Of a DNA stretch of 64,000 nucleotides, positions 34,981 through 43,417 are shown one piece after another. Each line of letters opens with the position of its first letter. Position 1 is the first letter of the stretch. The notes under the pieces are model-generated. The model worked only from the letters and a program-made list of their open reading frames with translations. It searched no databases and was not told the DNA's origin. The DNA is taken from NCBI GenBank assembly GCA_040776805.1, contig JAXGZS010000001.1:62001-126000 (forward strand). Direction: 5' to 3'. The stretch is from UBA7702 sp040776805 (GTDB lineage Bacteria > Bacillota > Dehalobacteriia > UBA7702). The position numbers and the translations under genes were made by a program.

Positions 34981-36441
34981 TTATTTCGCGTATCTCTTTG
35001 TGGCTTCTGCCAGGATATCGTTGATTTTCTCCTGGGCGCCTGAGGGAAGAGGGGCGGGCTGGTAATGTTCAAGAATACCCTTTGCGACTTCGATTGCTTT
35101 GCCATTGACGGTTTTGCAGCCCTGTGCCGTCCAGTCTTCTCTGGTTTGGCGGTCGAAAAGGGTGGTGTCGGATTGGGCGTGGAGGTTTTCCATGGTATGC
35201 TGTTCCATAAGATAGTGACCCCTGGGGCCGACGCTTTTGATGACGTCGACGGCAAGGTTGTAGTCATTGACGGGAATGCCTTGGGCGGCGTGTTTGATCA
35301 TCTTAATGAACTCATTATCGATGACCAACTGGCCGTAATTCAAGGTCATGCCTGCGTCTAACATTCCCGGTCCGTAAATCATATTGGCGCCTGCCAATAC
35401 GGGCATCAGAGCGGATAATGTTTTTTCATGGGCCGCCTGCTGGTCGCCGACTTTGGCGTCAGTCTAAGTGCCGGCTACAAAGGAGGGCAGGTTGTACATC
35501 TGGGTGATCTTGGCCAGGCCCGCATTGATCATGCCGATTTCAGGACAGCCGAGGACGGCGGAAGCCTTTTTCAGCCACATAATCGAGGTGGAACTGGCAT
35601 AGATAAAGGGAGCGCCGGGCTGTACAACCTGGTGTAACACGAGGCCGGACAAAACGTCCGCATTATGCACGACCAGGCAACCGGCCAACGTCGTCGGCGC
35701 CATACCGCCGGCCATGGACATGGATAGGCAATGAATCGGCAATCTATTTTCGGCGCAGTAGATTAAAGATTCACACATATCTTTGGGATAGCTCAAGGGA
35801 CTGATGGGACAACCCCCAAATTGGAAGATGGGGCGCTCCTGGAGCCCTTTGAGGCTGCCGGAAATGGCGATGCCCATCTCGGTCAAAAGCTCGCAGCGTT
35901 CTCTGGTTTGGGCCGGTTCGACGATATGCTTGGAAGTATTTCTGATTTTCGCGTCGAAAGTATGATAGCATTCGGTGGCGGCATGCACATCCTGGGCCGC
36001 AATCATATCAAAACAGAAATCATAGTTTTCTAAGGCGTCCACAACTTTTGTCGCATTTTCAAGATCCTTTTTTAAGGAAGGCCGCCACTCCCCGGTATAA
36101 GGATCGTCAACACTGACGCCTTGACCGAAGGTGGTAAAGTAGACGCGTCCTTTTTCGATCAGCATATCGTTTTTTGCTTCCCGGCCCGCCAACAAAAGGC
36201 TGTGAGGAGCGGTGCGGATTGCTTGTTCCACCATGTAAGAGGGGAATTTTACAACCTTGCCCTCGACTCTGGCGCCGGCGGCTTTTAAAATCTTGATGGC
36301 TTCATCGCTTTCATAATAGACGCCGACATGTTCCAAAACTTCCAATGTCGCCAAATGGATTCTTTCCAGATCACCATCGGTGAACATTTGCAGGTTGCAC
36401 GCGGTTGCCGCCGGATAACCGGCAATGTGATTTCTTTTCAT
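34981..36441 (-). CDS. mttB: Trimethylamine methyltransferase family protein with pyrrolysine (second MttB)
   Basis: With the in-frame TAG at 35464-35466 read through, the gene encodes 486 residues; the TAG is residue 326 in the motif FVAGT-X-TDAKVGDQQAA. Homology runs on after it (HEKTLSALMPVLAGAN). I start at ATG 36441 with AGGAG about 10 bases upstream; an in-frame extension of 23 codons would run over the sigma-54 promoter. It is the first gene of module B and likely demethylates a tertiary amine into a corrinoid protein. It differs clearly from the other pyrrolysine MttB, so the two may have different substrates or partners. Confidence 0.9.
35464..35466 (-). other. In-frame TAG read as pyrrolysine (second)
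   Basis: Same aligned site as the TAG at 2851-2853. The residues after it continue the family alignment without a gap. Confidence 0.88.
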
Positions 36442-36477
36442 GTGAGAGACTCCTTTCACTCTTTGATTATCATATAA

Positions 36478-36494
36478 TGCAATCCCCGTGCCAA
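36478..36494 (-). promoter_or_regulatory. Sigma-54 promoter of module B
   Basis: Minus strand TTGGCACGGGGATTGCA is an almost perfect -24/-12 element with GG and GC 10 bases apart, 37 bases before the mttB start. Confidence 0.92.
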
Positions 36495-36584
36495 AAATAA
36501 AAAACCGCAAAATGCCTGTTAAAAGCTATTTTGCGGAAAGATCAAGCTCGGCGCTGCAAAGCTTGAGAGAGTAAGAGCGTCAGG

Positions 36585-36671
36585 TTTTTTTACATAGTCA
36601 ACAGTCCAAGGGACTTAGCGACAGATTTTTTTACATAACATGATCTTAAACATGGCAAAATGTAAAAATCT
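36585..36671. promoter_or_regulatory. Candidate activator sites of module B
   Basis: TTTTTTTACAT occurs at 36585-36595 and again at 36626-36636 (41 bases apart, about four helical turns), and an inverted copy ATGTAAAAATCT lies at 36660-36671. The first copy is about 90 bases upstream of the sigma-54 promoter, a fitting place for enhancer binding. Confidence 0.5.
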
Positions 36672-36679
36672 TTATACAC

Positions 36680-38140
36680 TTATCTTTTGAACAACTCGGC
36701 AATCCCCAGTTTTTTCATTTTATAATAAAGGTCTTGCCGCGTTATTTTCAGCGATTTTGCGGCTTGTGATATGTTTTCGTGGTGCTTTAAGACTGTTTCG
36801 ATAATGATGGTACGCTCGTATTCGTTCACCGATTCTTTTAAACCCTTTGCAGGCAATGTCAATTCCTTCGCCGCAAGGTGTTTGAATTTTTGTTGCAGAT
36901 GCATCGGGACGTGTTCCACCATTAAAAAACGGTCGTTGGGTTTGGTATACAAAAGGGAGTTCCAGATCATATTTTCCAGTTCCCGAACGTTTCCCGGCCA
37001 ATCGTACTGCATAAAAGCTTCCAGCAATTTCCCCGAAACCTCTCTGAGAAAGATGTTTTTATTCTGAATGTTTTTACGAATAAAATAGCGGCAGAGATCG
37101 GGAATGTCTTCGGCCCTTTCCCTTAACGCCGGAATCTGAATCGTTACGGCGGTAAGGCGGTAAAGGAGATCCATCCGCATCTCACTGTTGTGATTCTGAT
37201 GAATATCGAGCAGATTCACATTGCTGGCGCTGATGACACGGCAATTTACCGGGCTCTCTTTTTTCCCGCCGACCCGGCGGACTCTTTTTTCCTGTAGGGC
37301 ACGCAGCAGTTTCCCCTGTAAAACAAGGGGCAGAGAATTCACTTCGTCAAGAAACAAGGTGCCGTCTTGGGCCTGCTCAAAAAGACCCTCCGTATCAATG
37401 GCTCCGGTAAATGCGCCTTTGACCGTACCGAACAAAATGCTTTCCAGCAGATTTTCCGGTAAGGCAGCGCAATTCACCGAGATGAATTTACCTCTTACGG
37501 TTCTGCCCGCGTTATGGATCCCTTGGGCGAACAATTCTTTGCCGGTGCCGGTTTCCCCGATAATCATCACCGGCATATCGTATTGCGCCGCTTTTTTCGC
37601 GAGGTTGATGCAGACTTTCATTTGCGGGGAGGAGCCGATGATATGATCCAGAAAATAATAAGCGTCGCCTTTTTCCTTTGCATTCTGCAAGTTCACTTGT
37701 TTTTCTAAAGCGATGGTTTCATCAATAAACTTTTTGATCTGCTGTGTATCACGGCCGATCTGATACGTTCCCGCAAATTTTCCCTTATAAAAAAAGGGAT
37801 AACAGGAATAAAGCAAGTGAATTTTGCTGCCTTGGGCGGAAATATAGAATAAGCGTTCATTAAGAACCGGTTTTTTGTTCCTGATTACTTTGGCCGTTGC
37901 TGTATTTTGGGGTTCGGCGGCAAAGTCACCGTAGACTTCAGGCTCGGTTTTCCCCACGCAATGGGAGGTTAGACCATCATTTCTGGCGACGACGGGGTTG
38001 AAAAACAGGATTCTGCCTTCTTCATCCGTGGCAAAAATGCCCTCGTGAATGCGGTCGAGAATCTGATGCAGCATATCATTTTCTTTTCGTACTTGCTCCA
38101 GCTCAAATTTTGTTTCAGCGGAAGATTTTTTTGTTTCCAT
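36680..38140 (-). CDS. Sigma-54-dependent activator with PAS domain (Fis-type HTH)
   Basis: 486 residues from ATG 38140 (AAGGA 10 bases upstream; further in-frame starts exist up to 38179). PAS domain about 30-140 (ILDRIHEGIFATDEEGRILFFN start), AAA+ domain with GETGTGKELF near 193 and GAFTGA near 240, WPGNVRELE near 395, and a C-terminal Fis-type helix-turn-helix (NISQAAKSLKITRQDLYYKM). No receiver domain. It lies directly upstream of the sigma-54 promoter of module B and is its likely activator. Its DNA-binding end differs from that of the module A activator, so the two need not cross-talk. Confidence 0.9.
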   Translation of the reverse strand: METKKSSAETKFELEQVRKENDMLHQILDRIHEGIFATDEEGRILFFNPVVARNDGLTSHCVGKTEPEVYGDFAAEPQNTATAKVIRNKKPVLNERLFYISAQGSKIHLLYSCYPFFYKGKFAGTYQIGRDTQQIKKFIDETIALEKQVNLQNAKEKGDAYYFLDHIIGSSPQMKVCINLAKKAAQYDMPVMIIGETGTGKELFAQGIHNAGRTVRGKFISVNCAALPENLLESILFGTVKGAFTGAIDTEGLFEQAQDGTLFLDEVNSLPLVLQGKLLRALQEKRVRRVGGKKESPVNCRVISASNVNLLDIHQNHNSEMRMDLLYRLTAVTIQIPALRERAEDIPDLCRYFIRKNIQNKNIFLREVSGKLLEAFMQYDWPGNVRELENMIWNSLLYTKPNDRFLMVEHVPMHLQQKFKHLAAKELTLPAKGLKESVNEYERTIIIETVLKHHENISQAAKSLKITRQDLYYKMKKLGIAELFKR

Positions 38141-38183
38141 GATGATCATTCCTTGCTTTATTTGACCCAAATGTAACAATTCT

Positions 38184-38198
38184 TTGACACTTTGTCAA
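38184..38198. promoter_or_regulatory. 15-bp dyad upstream of the activator
   Basis: TTGACA-CTT-TGTCAA, 45 bases before the regulator start. It could be an operator, or one arm could be the -35 box of the regulator gene. Confidence 0.4.
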
Positions 38199-38400
38199 TG
38201 GTTTTGAGCATTTTTCTTGCCGAATCTTCACCGTATCAAAATTAATAAATAAGATATTTTTTAATTGTTTTATCTTTGAAAGGGATGGATAATTTTTTGT
38301 TCATGATCACAACTTTATCAGTCATTGCCCAAAAAATAGCATAAAGCTTGGATTTATGATAGTAGTTGTTGGACGATTTTTAGCTTTTCTCGAGCAACCG

Positions 38401-38429
38401 TTGACAGCGGTATTTTTATGGGTTATGTT
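38401..38429 (+). promoter_or_regulatory. Promoter of the corrinoid operon
   Basis: TTGACA, 17 bases, TATGTT, about 30 bases before the riboswitch. Confidence 0.7.
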
Positions 38430-38454
38430 AATAAAAAAATACAAAATGTTTCAA

Positions 38455-38648
38455 GCGTCCCAAAAAGCGTTTGGTTTTTTGGGGAGAATAGGAAATCGGG
38501 TGTGAATCCCGAACGGAACCGCCGCTGTAAACGCCGAGGTTGCATTCATTGACGAAAGTCGGCCACTGGGAAACTGGGAAGGCTGAATGACAACCATAGA
38601 GAATTCTCGCGAAGCGTAAGTCAGAAGACCTGCTTGAGATAAGAATAA
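38455..38648 (+). promoter_or_regulatory. Cobalamin riboswitch (long class)
   Basis: All conserved parts are seen in order: CGGGTGTGAATCCCGAACGG, ACCGCCGCTGTAA, AGTCGGCCACTG, a peripheral stem (GGGAAACTGGGAAGGC), GCGAAGCG, and the B12 box GTAAGTCAGAAGACCTGCTT. This is the standard adenosylcobalamin riboswitch. It precedes BtuCDF and cobalamin genes, which agrees with repression by cobalamin. Confidence 0.95.
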
Positions 38649-38698
38649 CCGAAAGATACGAGTCATCTTGGTTGTTCGACCTATTGGTGCAGAAATTC

Positions 38699-38730
38699 GG
38701 CTGTGACATATTTGTCAAAGCCTTTTTTTT
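38699..38730 (+). terminator. Terminator of the long cobalamin riboswitch
   Basis: GGCTGTGACA and TGTCAAAGCC (one mismatch) with a four-base loop and eight T, 75 bases before the first gene. Confidence 0.88.
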
Positions 38731-38805
38731 ATATCGTAAATAAGGGTTTCCCCTTACACGCAAAGAAACTGCGGTGACGCAACCATCAAAGAGAAAAGAA
38801 GACAT

Positions 38806-39834
38806 ATGGAAGAAAGAATGGGCAAAAAGAGCAGACAGAGAATGATGATCACCCTGCTCATGGGATTGACGTTATTTGTCGGCGTTTTAAGCATATCCGT
38901 GGGATCGGTCAATATCGGCATGTTGAATGTAGTCAAAATTATGCTGGGAATGGATGTCGGTAATCCCGTTTATTCCTCTATCGTTTTGGATATCAGGTTT
39001 CCGCGGCTGCTTGCCGCTGTGATCGGCGGTGCGGCCCTTTCCGTTTCCGGTTTGCTGTTGCAGATTTTTTTCAGAAATCCCATCGTCGAACCATACGTTT
39101 TGGGGATCTCCTCCGGGGCCAGCCTGTTCGTGGGTGTTGCGATTATGGGCGGCTATCGCTTTGGCCTAAGCGGCATCGGTCCGCTGTATCTGTTTTTGGG
39201 CGCTTTTGCCGGGGCCATGCTGGTGATGATTGCCGTTTGTTGCGCGGCAAAAAAAGTACATCATATCACGACGTTGCTGATTATCGGCGTCATGGCCGGT
39301 TTTATTTGCAGCGCCGGTACGAGCATGCTGACGTCGTTTGCCGATAAAGAGCAGATTGCCAATTATGTTACCTGGACTTTGGGGAGCTTTTCGGGTTTTT
39401 CCTGGATGCAGGTAAAGTTTTTATTTTTCTTGAACGCACCGATTCTCATTGCCGTTTTCCTCCTCAGCAAACCCCTGAACGCGATGCTGTTCGGGGAAAA
39501 TTATGCGCTTTCGATGGGTCTGAATATCAAGCGTTTTCGCATGGCGATCATCGTCATTGCCAGTATCCTCACGGCGGGGATCACCGCCTTTGCCGGACCG
39601 ATTTCCTTTATCGGCCTTGCCGTGCCGCATATCGTCAGAATTTTGTTTCACTCTTCCGATAACCGGGTGCTGATCCCGGCGGTTATCGTTTTGGGCGCGC
39701 TGATGACGGCGGTATGTGATTTCTGCGCCAGAATGCTGCTTTCCCCGATTGAACTGCCGTTAAGCGCCATTACATCGTTGATCGGGGCGCCCATTGTCAT
39801 ATATCTGTTGGTGACAAAAAGGAGTGAATTATGA
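38806..39834 (+). CDS. btuC: Corrinoid ABC transporter permease (FecCD/BtuC)
   Basis: 342 residues with about ten membrane helices. DIRFPRLLAAVIGGAALSVSG and GISSGASLFVGVA are the FecCD/BtuC signatures, and GPISFIGLAVPHIVR is the coupling-helix region. The riboswitch upstream and CbiZ downstream favour corrinoids over iron siderophores as substrate. The stop overlaps the start of the ATPase gene. Confidence 0.92.
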   Translation: MEERMGKKSRQRMMITLLMGLTLFVGVLSISVGSVNIGMLNVVKIMLGMDVGNPVYSSIVLDIRFPRLLAAVIGGAALSVSGLLLQIFFRNPIVEPYVLGISSGASLFVGVAIMGGYRFGLSGIGPLYLFLGAFAGAMLVMIAVCCAAKKVHHITTLLIIGVMAGFICSAGTSMLTSFADKEQIANYVTWTLGSFSGFSWMQVKFLFFLNAPILIAVFLLSKPLNAMLFGENYALSMGLNIKRFRMAIIVIASILTAGITAFAGPISFIGLAVPHIVRILFHSSDNRVLIPAVIVLGALMTAVCDFCARMLLSPIELPLSAITSLIGAPIVIYLLVTKRSEL

Positions 39835-41075
39835 ATCAGGTGATTGTCGCTGAAAATCTGGATGTTGGCTACGAAAGAAAAAAGGTCGTGGAAAATGTCA
39901 ATATCAATGCCATGAAAGGACAGATGATCTGTCTATTGGGGCCCAACGGCGCCGGTAAAACCACAATACTGCGGACGCTTACAGGGCTTCTCGCTCCCTT
40001 GAAGGGAACGGTGTCCATCAACGGCAACGATGTGGAACACGTCGGGAAAGACGCTCTGGCCAAAGAACTTGCCGTTGTTTTAACGGAACTTTTGTCTCTC
40101 GGCTATCTGACGGTTTTTGAAATTGCCGCCATGGGGCGGTATCCCCATACGAATTATTTCGGTAAGCTCTCGGAATACGATATCAAAATCGTCCGCGACG
40201 CTCTTACCGCCGTGGATGCCTACCGATTAAAAGACCGCTGTTTTTCCGAACTCAGCGACGGTGAAAAACAGAAGGTCATGATCGCCCGCGCCTTGGTGCA
40301 GCAACCTAAATTGATCGTTTTGGATGAGCCCACCAGCCATCTCGATGTCAAACACAAGGTAGAGGTCATCAAAATTTTACAGAAACTCTGTGCGGAAAAG
40401 GGGATTACCGTCATCCTTTCCCTTCACGATATTGATTTGGCGATCAAAGCCTGCCAAACCGTATTGCTGGTGCGTAAGGGTGAGATCGTGGCCGAAGGCA
40501 CGCCGGAAGAAGTGATTTTGGACGGAACCATACAGCGGCTTTACGATATTGAAGGCGCCCACTACAACGAACTGATGGGAAGTTTGGAGTTTGACAATAC
40601 AGAAACGCCGGAATTCTTTGTTACCGGCGGTGACGGCACCGGCGCCGGTGTCTATCGTGCGTTGTCCAGAGCCGGGATCGGCATAGTGTGCGGCATTCTC
40701 CATACCAACGACATCGATGCCTATATCGGTAAGACGTTAAATTGCCGGATCATCGAGGAAAACGCTTTCGAAACCATTGGCGACCGCTCTTTTGCGGAAG
40801 CAAAAGCAGTGATTGATGGGATTTCCTGTCTTGTGGATACCGGTTTCCCCTTAAGAGACGGAAATCACCGCAATCTGGAATTATTGAAGTATGGAATCGC
40901 AGAGGGCAAAACCATCTTTTCCCTCTGTAAAAAGGAGAATCTATTCGCCCGCTACGGCCCATGGGCCAACCGCATTGAGGTCTGCGGCAGCGTCTGTCAG
41001 CTGATTCAAAGAATGAAAGAAGAAAAAGGAAGGGGCAAAAATGATGATTATTGGAACATTGCCGACGAAGGATAA
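39831..41075 (+). CDS. btuD: Corrinoid ABC transporter ATPase with an extra C-terminal domain
   Basis: 414 residues, about 150 longer than an ordinary BtuD. The first 250 residues are a FecE/BtuD ATPase: Walker A GPNGAGKTT (about 37), signature LSDGEKQKVMIARAL, Walker B LIVLDEPTSHLD. Residues about 262-410 form a second domain starting FFVTGGDGTGAGVYRALSR, with CGILHTNDIDAY and GPWANRIEVCG; such domains are found behind some archaeal and clostridial BtuD proteins, with no firm function known to me. AGGAG precedes ATG; the end overlaps cbiZ by 35 bases. Confidence 0.9.
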   Translation: MNQVIVAENLDVGYERKKVVENVNINAMKGQMICLLGPNGAGKTTILRTLTGLLAPLKGTVSINGNDVEHVGKDALAKELAVVLTELLSLGYLTVFEIAAMGRYPHTNYFGKLSEYDIKIVRDALTAVDAYRLKDRCFSELSDGEKQKVMIARALVQQPKLIVLDEPTSHLDVKHKVEVIKILQKLCAEKGITVILSLHDIDLAIKACQTVLLVRKGEIVAEGTPEEVILDGTIQRLYDIEGAHYNELMGSLEFDNTETPEFFVTGGDGTGAGVYRALSRAGIGIVCGILHTNDIDAYIGKTLNCRIIEENAFETIGDRSFAEAKAVIDGISCLVDTGFPLRDGNHRNLELLKYGIAEGKTIFSLCKKENLFARYGPWANRIEVCGSVCQLIQRMKEEKGRGKNDDYWNIADEG

Positions 41076-42171
41076 AATTCATCGATACCAGCGGTGTCTT
41101 GTGGTTCCCTTTGCGGGGAAACGAAAAGTCATGAGCACCTCTATGCATAACGGCGGTTACCGGGAAGATTTGACGGCTGTTTTCAATCACGACGTCAATC
41201 CGGGTCCCGGTGTTACTTGTTCCTACTGCACCCAAGGGGAAGAGGAACATCAGAAATTCATCCGTGAAAATCTCGGTCTTGATTACGACACGGTGGCTTA
41301 TATGGCGACGATCGTATCCATGGACAATGCGGTGGTGCGGGAAGCGACTTATGATGAGCTGACGGTGACTGCCATCGTCACTGCCAGTGTGGAGGTAAAC
41401 GGCGGCCGAGTGGGAGAACCGGCAACCTGCCATGAAAAACACGGCAAAAGTATTCGCCTGCAACCGGGAACCATCAATATGATGGTCTTTGTCAACGCTG
41501 ACCTGACGCCGGGTTGCCTGGCCAGGGCCATGATAACGGCCACCGAAGCGAAAACCGCCGCCTTGCAGGAATTGATGGCTGCCAGTCTCAACAGCAGCGG
41601 CCTGGCCACCGGCACCGGTACCGACAACATGATGATCATCGCCAACGCCGAATCGGATCATCTGCTGACCTATGCCGGTAAATCCGGCAAATTGGGAGAG
41701 CTGATCGGCGTTACGGTGATGGCCGCCGTCAAACAGTCTCTTGGGCAACATATGAATTTGACGGTGGAACGTCAGCACAGTATGCTGGCGCGGATGAAAC
41801 GATTCGGCATCGGGGAAAACAGTTTTTCCCCGGTATCGCCGGAAACAGGCGAAACGGCGCAACCATGCAGAGCGGATTTCCTGCATACCGTTCATATGCT
41901 GGATCAATGTGATCAGATTGTGACGTTTGCCTCTTTATACGCTCATCTTCTCGATCAACTGGATTGGCAGTTGCTGTCGGTAAAGGAAGCGGCGGCGGCC
42001 GGAGAAGACTTACTGCTTCAGCTTGCCACAGCATACGGCTGTCCATGGCAAAAGAAAAAATCGACCGCGAAAAGCATCGATGAAGGTAAAGATCAAATGC
42101 TCCGTCGTTTCATTGATTTGATCAGCGCTCTGGCGTTATCAAAATATAACTTTTTGGAGGAAAAGAAATGA
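41041..42171 (+). CDS. cbiZ: Adenosylcobinamide amidohydrolase CbiZ
   Basis: 376 residues. RCLVVPFAGKRKVMSTSMHNGGY, then FNHDVNP and the Gly-rich GLATGTGTDNMMIIANAES are the CbiZ core (about 15-235). CbiZ cleaves the aminopropanol side chain of adenosylcobinamide or of pseudo-cobalamin to adenosylcobyric acid, so the cell can salvage corrinoids and give them its own lower ligand. The C-terminal 100 residues (about 270-376) are helical and not part of the usual core. Starts inside the btuD end with AAGGAAGGGG upstream; overlaps the next gene by 4 bases. Confidence 0.92.
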   Translation: MMIIGTLPTKDKIHRYQRCLVVPFAGKRKVMSTSMHNGGYREDLTAVFNHDVNPGPGVTCSYCTQGEEEHQKFIRENLGLDYDTVAYMATIVSMDNAVVREATYDELTVTAIVTASVEVNGGRVGEPATCHEKHGKSIRLQPGTINMMVFVNADLTPGCLARAMITATEAKTAALQELMAASLNSSGLATGTGTDNMMIIANAESDHLLTYAGKSGKLGELIGVTVMAAVKQSLGQHMNLTVERQHSMLARMKRFGIGENSFSPVSPETGETAQPCRADFLHTVHMLDQCDQIVTFASLYAHLLDQLDWQLLSVKEAAAAGEDLLLQLATAYGCPWQKKKSTAKSIDEGKDQMLRRFIDLISALALSKYNFLEEKK

Positions 42172-43406
42172 AAAAATATCTATCCCGCATTTTTATGTTG
42201 CTTTTTAGCGCCGTTTTGGCGCTGACCTTTTTTGCCGGGTGTAACAATACCGACGCAAACGAGGAAGATGCCGCCGCCGACACCGCTTCTTCCGCCGAGC
42301 TGATCGCCGCAATCAGCGAAGCCTATCCGGCAGGCAGCACCATGGAGCTGTCCTATGCCAAAAATTTCAGTATCGAATATCTGGATGATGCGATGAAACT
42401 TGTTACCGACGGTCAAGGGAACCAGATCTTGCTTTTGCAGGAAGGTCAGACTGCGCCGGAAAAATATGCCGATTTGACTTCTTTGACCATCCCGATCACC
42501 AAGGTCGTTTATACCAGTACCACCCAGGTGGGATACTTGCGCGCCTTTGACGACGACTCCCTATTTGACAGTATTGTCGGCGTGCGGGCTACTGCGGATA
42601 CTTGGGATTTTGACGCCATGAAGTCCCGCATGGAAAGCGGGCAGATCGTGGACGTGGGCAGCAACACCTCGATGTCCACCAGTTATGATTATGAAATTAT
42701 GCGGTCGTTGTTGCCCGGCGTCGTATTTACCAATGCCGGTATGGGTACGGAACAGACCGATTTGATGTCCATGCTTGACGAAGCCGGTATTCCCTACGTT
42801 TTTGATGGTTCCAGCGCGGAAACCGACTACCGGGGGATGATGGAATGGGTCAAATTCTTTGGCGCCTTCTACAATCGTGAATTGACAGCGGAGTCTTATT
42901 TTGACGACGCCATGGCCAAAATAGACGACGTGATCGCCGTTACCTCGGAAATTCCCGATCATGAAAAAGTGAAGGTCGGTTGGGGGATTGTGACCGGCGG
43001 TAAAATTTACGTGGAAAACGCCGGTTCCAGCAGTGCACAGATGGTGAGAGACTGCGGCGGCGCATATGTATTCGACGATATCGGCGCCGGCGTCGACGGT
43101 GTCACCGAGCTGACCGCGGAAGAATTCTACAAACGCCTGAGCGATGCGGATATCTTCATCAATCGCGGTATGCCGTCCTACGGCCCGGACATTGATTCCA
43201 TCGTCGAACAATTCCCCGTATTGGCGAATCTTGGCTGTATGCAGGAAGGTAAGGTCCTGCAGATTACCGATAATTACTGGAATTCTTATCACAACATCGA
43301 CGGTAAATATATGGAAATGGCCGAATTCTTCTATGCCGATAAGTTCAATACGATCACGGTTGACGATTTCAGCCATTTCCTGGTGATGCCCCAGACCGTG
43401 GAATAA
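42168..43406 (+). CDS. btuF: Corrinoid-binding lipoprotein (BtuF-like)
   Basis: 412 residues. Type II signal peptide with lipobox FAGC, then a periplasmic-binding-protein fold of class III (two lobes joined by a long helix; IVGVRATADTWDF, LLPGVVFTNAGMG and the mid-helix near NRELTAESYFDDAMAKI). It would deliver the corrinoid to the BtuCD pair encoded just before. TTGGAGG lies 8 bases upstream. Binding to a corrinoid is inferred from riboswitch and neighbours; a heme or other metal chelate is possible. Confidence 0.88.
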   Translation: MKKYLSRIFMLLFSAVLALTFFAGCNNTDANEEDAAADTASSAELIAAISEAYPAGSTMELSYAKNFSIEYLDDAMKLVTDGQGNQILLLQEGQTAPEKYADLTSLTIPITKVVYTSTTQVGYLRAFDDDSLFDSIVGVRATADTWDFDAMKSRMESGQIVDVGSNTSMSTSYDYEIMRSLLPGVVFTNAGMGTEQTDLMSMLDEAGIPYVFDGSSAETDYRGMMEWVKFFGAFYNRELTAESYFDDAMAKIDDVIAVTSEIPDHEKVKVGWGIVTGGKIYVENAGSSSAQMVRDCGGAYVFDDIGAGVDGVTELTAEEFYKRLSDADIFINRGMPSYGPDIDSIVEQFPVLANLGCMQEGKVLQITDNYWNSYHNIDGKYMEMAEFFYADKFNTITVDDFSHFLVMPQTVE

Positions 43407-43417
43407 GGGAGGCCCTC

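Larger units (their letters stand above)
38141..38805. other. Divergent regulatory region of module B and the corrinoid operon
   Basis: It holds a dyad, a promoter, the riboswitch and its terminator, each listed separately. The AT-rich part at 38230-38390 shows no gene or clear signal. Confidence 0.7.

Noticed and set aside
34981..36441. Two separate genes, 36441-35464 and 35406-34981
   Set aside because: The second part would begin inside the MttB fold without a ribosome site; read-through gives one full-length family member.
40750..41907. A 385-residue open frame on the minus strand
   Set aside because: It is antisense to btuD and cbiZ, has no ribosome site or family pattern, and the plus-strand genes are clear and coupled.
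38806..43406. The BtuCDF-like genes as an iron-siderophore importer
   Set aside because: The family alone would allow it, but the cobalamin riboswitch and CbiZ inside the operon make corrinoids the better call.
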